DNA from: DASZTV01 sp036268405
Lineage (GTDB): Bacteria; Actinomycetota; Actinomycetes; JAFAQI01
Assembly: GCA_036268405.1 (NCBI GenBank)
Contig: DATAUF010000146.1
Coordinates: forward strand, 1 to 12,364
Length of the DNA stretch: 12,364 nucleotides
Direction: 5' to 3'
Part shown: one piece after another, positions 12,261 to 12,364 of the stretch
How positions within the stretch are numbered: position 1 is the stretch's first letter
Layout of the letters: the number at the start of each line of letters is the position of its first letter
Notes under the pieces: model-generated
What the model was told of the DNA's origin: nothing
The model's database searches: none
What the model saw: only the letters and a program-made list of their open reading frames with translations
Translations under genes and position numbers: made by a program

Positions 12261-12364
12261 TTGTCTGCCTTCTGCTCGCCGTCGACCGGGGAAGTCGGCT
12301 CCATTGTCGCCTGTTCCCCGTCATTTGCGCTGCCCTCACCGCGGGCTCGCCGCGCGGCCTTCGC
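12257..12364 (-). CDS. glmU: Probable C-terminal end of GlmU (partial)
   Basis: An open frame enters from the window edge and ends in TGA at 12257-12259, encoding 35 residues: first AKAARRARGEGSANDGE, then an acidic, polar tail. GlmU, the bifunctional GlcN-1-P acetyltransferase/uridylyltransferase that makes UDP-GlcNAc, ends in actinobacteria with an Ala/Arg helix and a disordered tail of this kind. The gene directly upstream of prs, and overlapping it as GTGA, is usually glmU. No catalytic part is inside the window, so the call rests mainly on context; codon use matches the neighbours. Confidence 0.68.
   Translation of the reverse strand, partial: AKAARRARGEGSANDGEQATMEPTSPVDGEQKADK

Noticed and set aside
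1..12364. CRISPR array, toxin-antitoxin pair, biosynthetic cluster or defence island
   Set aside because: No spaced direct repeats, no small paired ORFs and no defence or biosynthetic domains were seen; all 13 minus-strand genes belong to widespread families.

Overview
The window is a high-GC actinobacterial housekeeping locus. The evidence is the conserved gene string eno - DivIC/FtsB-like - DUF501 - ppx, a two-domain L25 (CTC) ribosomal protein with an acidic tail, the frequent GTG starts and the GC-rich third codon positions. From memory, the closest well-known layouts are the mycobacterial Rv1014c-Rv1026 region and the equivalent Streptomyces region. The genus cannot be fixed from the sequence; it is unlikely to be Mycobacterium, because no lpqT, lpqU or tetR gene is present and the two mycobacterial half-clusters here point the same way.

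Every substantial gene is on the minus strand, so transcription runs from high to low coordinates. In that order they are: the 3' end of a probable glmU (12364-12257), prs (12260-11283), rplY/ctc (11172-10495), pth (10456-9881), a YbjQ/UPF0145 family protein (9840-9520), mfd (9474-5941), a SurA/parvulin-like lipoprotein (5878-4865), mazG (4868-4188), eno (4111-2825), a DivIC/FtsB-like division protein (2828-2325), a DUF501 protein (2332-1811), a Ppx/GppA phosphatase (1814-885) and a family 5 uracil-DNA glycosylase (885-82). Positions 1-54 may be the tail of an unrecognised convergent plus-strand gene, separated from the glycosylase by a small inverted repeat at 60-79.

Most junctions overlap: GTGA at glmU/prs and SurA/mazG, ATGA at eno/FtsB and DUF501/ppx, TAGTG at ppx/udg, and 8 bp at FtsB/DUF501. 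This implies translational coupling and a few long operons. The gaps lie around rplY, pth, ybjQ, mfd, the lipoprotein and eno. They hold strong Shine-Dalgarno sequences (eno, rplY), a leader hairpin before rplY, an 11-bp perfect hairpin across the pth stop codon, and three TANNNT hexamers 7-10 nt before start codons without a strong Shine-Dalgarno, which suggests near-leaderless internal promoters. No stretch longer than 110 bp lacks a gene.

The genes cover PRPP and cell-wall precursor supply (prs, glmU), translation (rplY, pth), DNA repair and nucleotide-pool cleaning (mfd, mazG, udg), glycolysis (eno), envelope folding and division (SurA-like, FtsB-like) and polyphosphate/alarmone turnover (ppx). 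I found no mobile element, CRISPR array, tRNA, rRNA, toxin or phage gene and no evidence of an undescribed system. The least understood parts are the DUF501 and YbjQ proteins and the hairpins and promoters in the small gaps.
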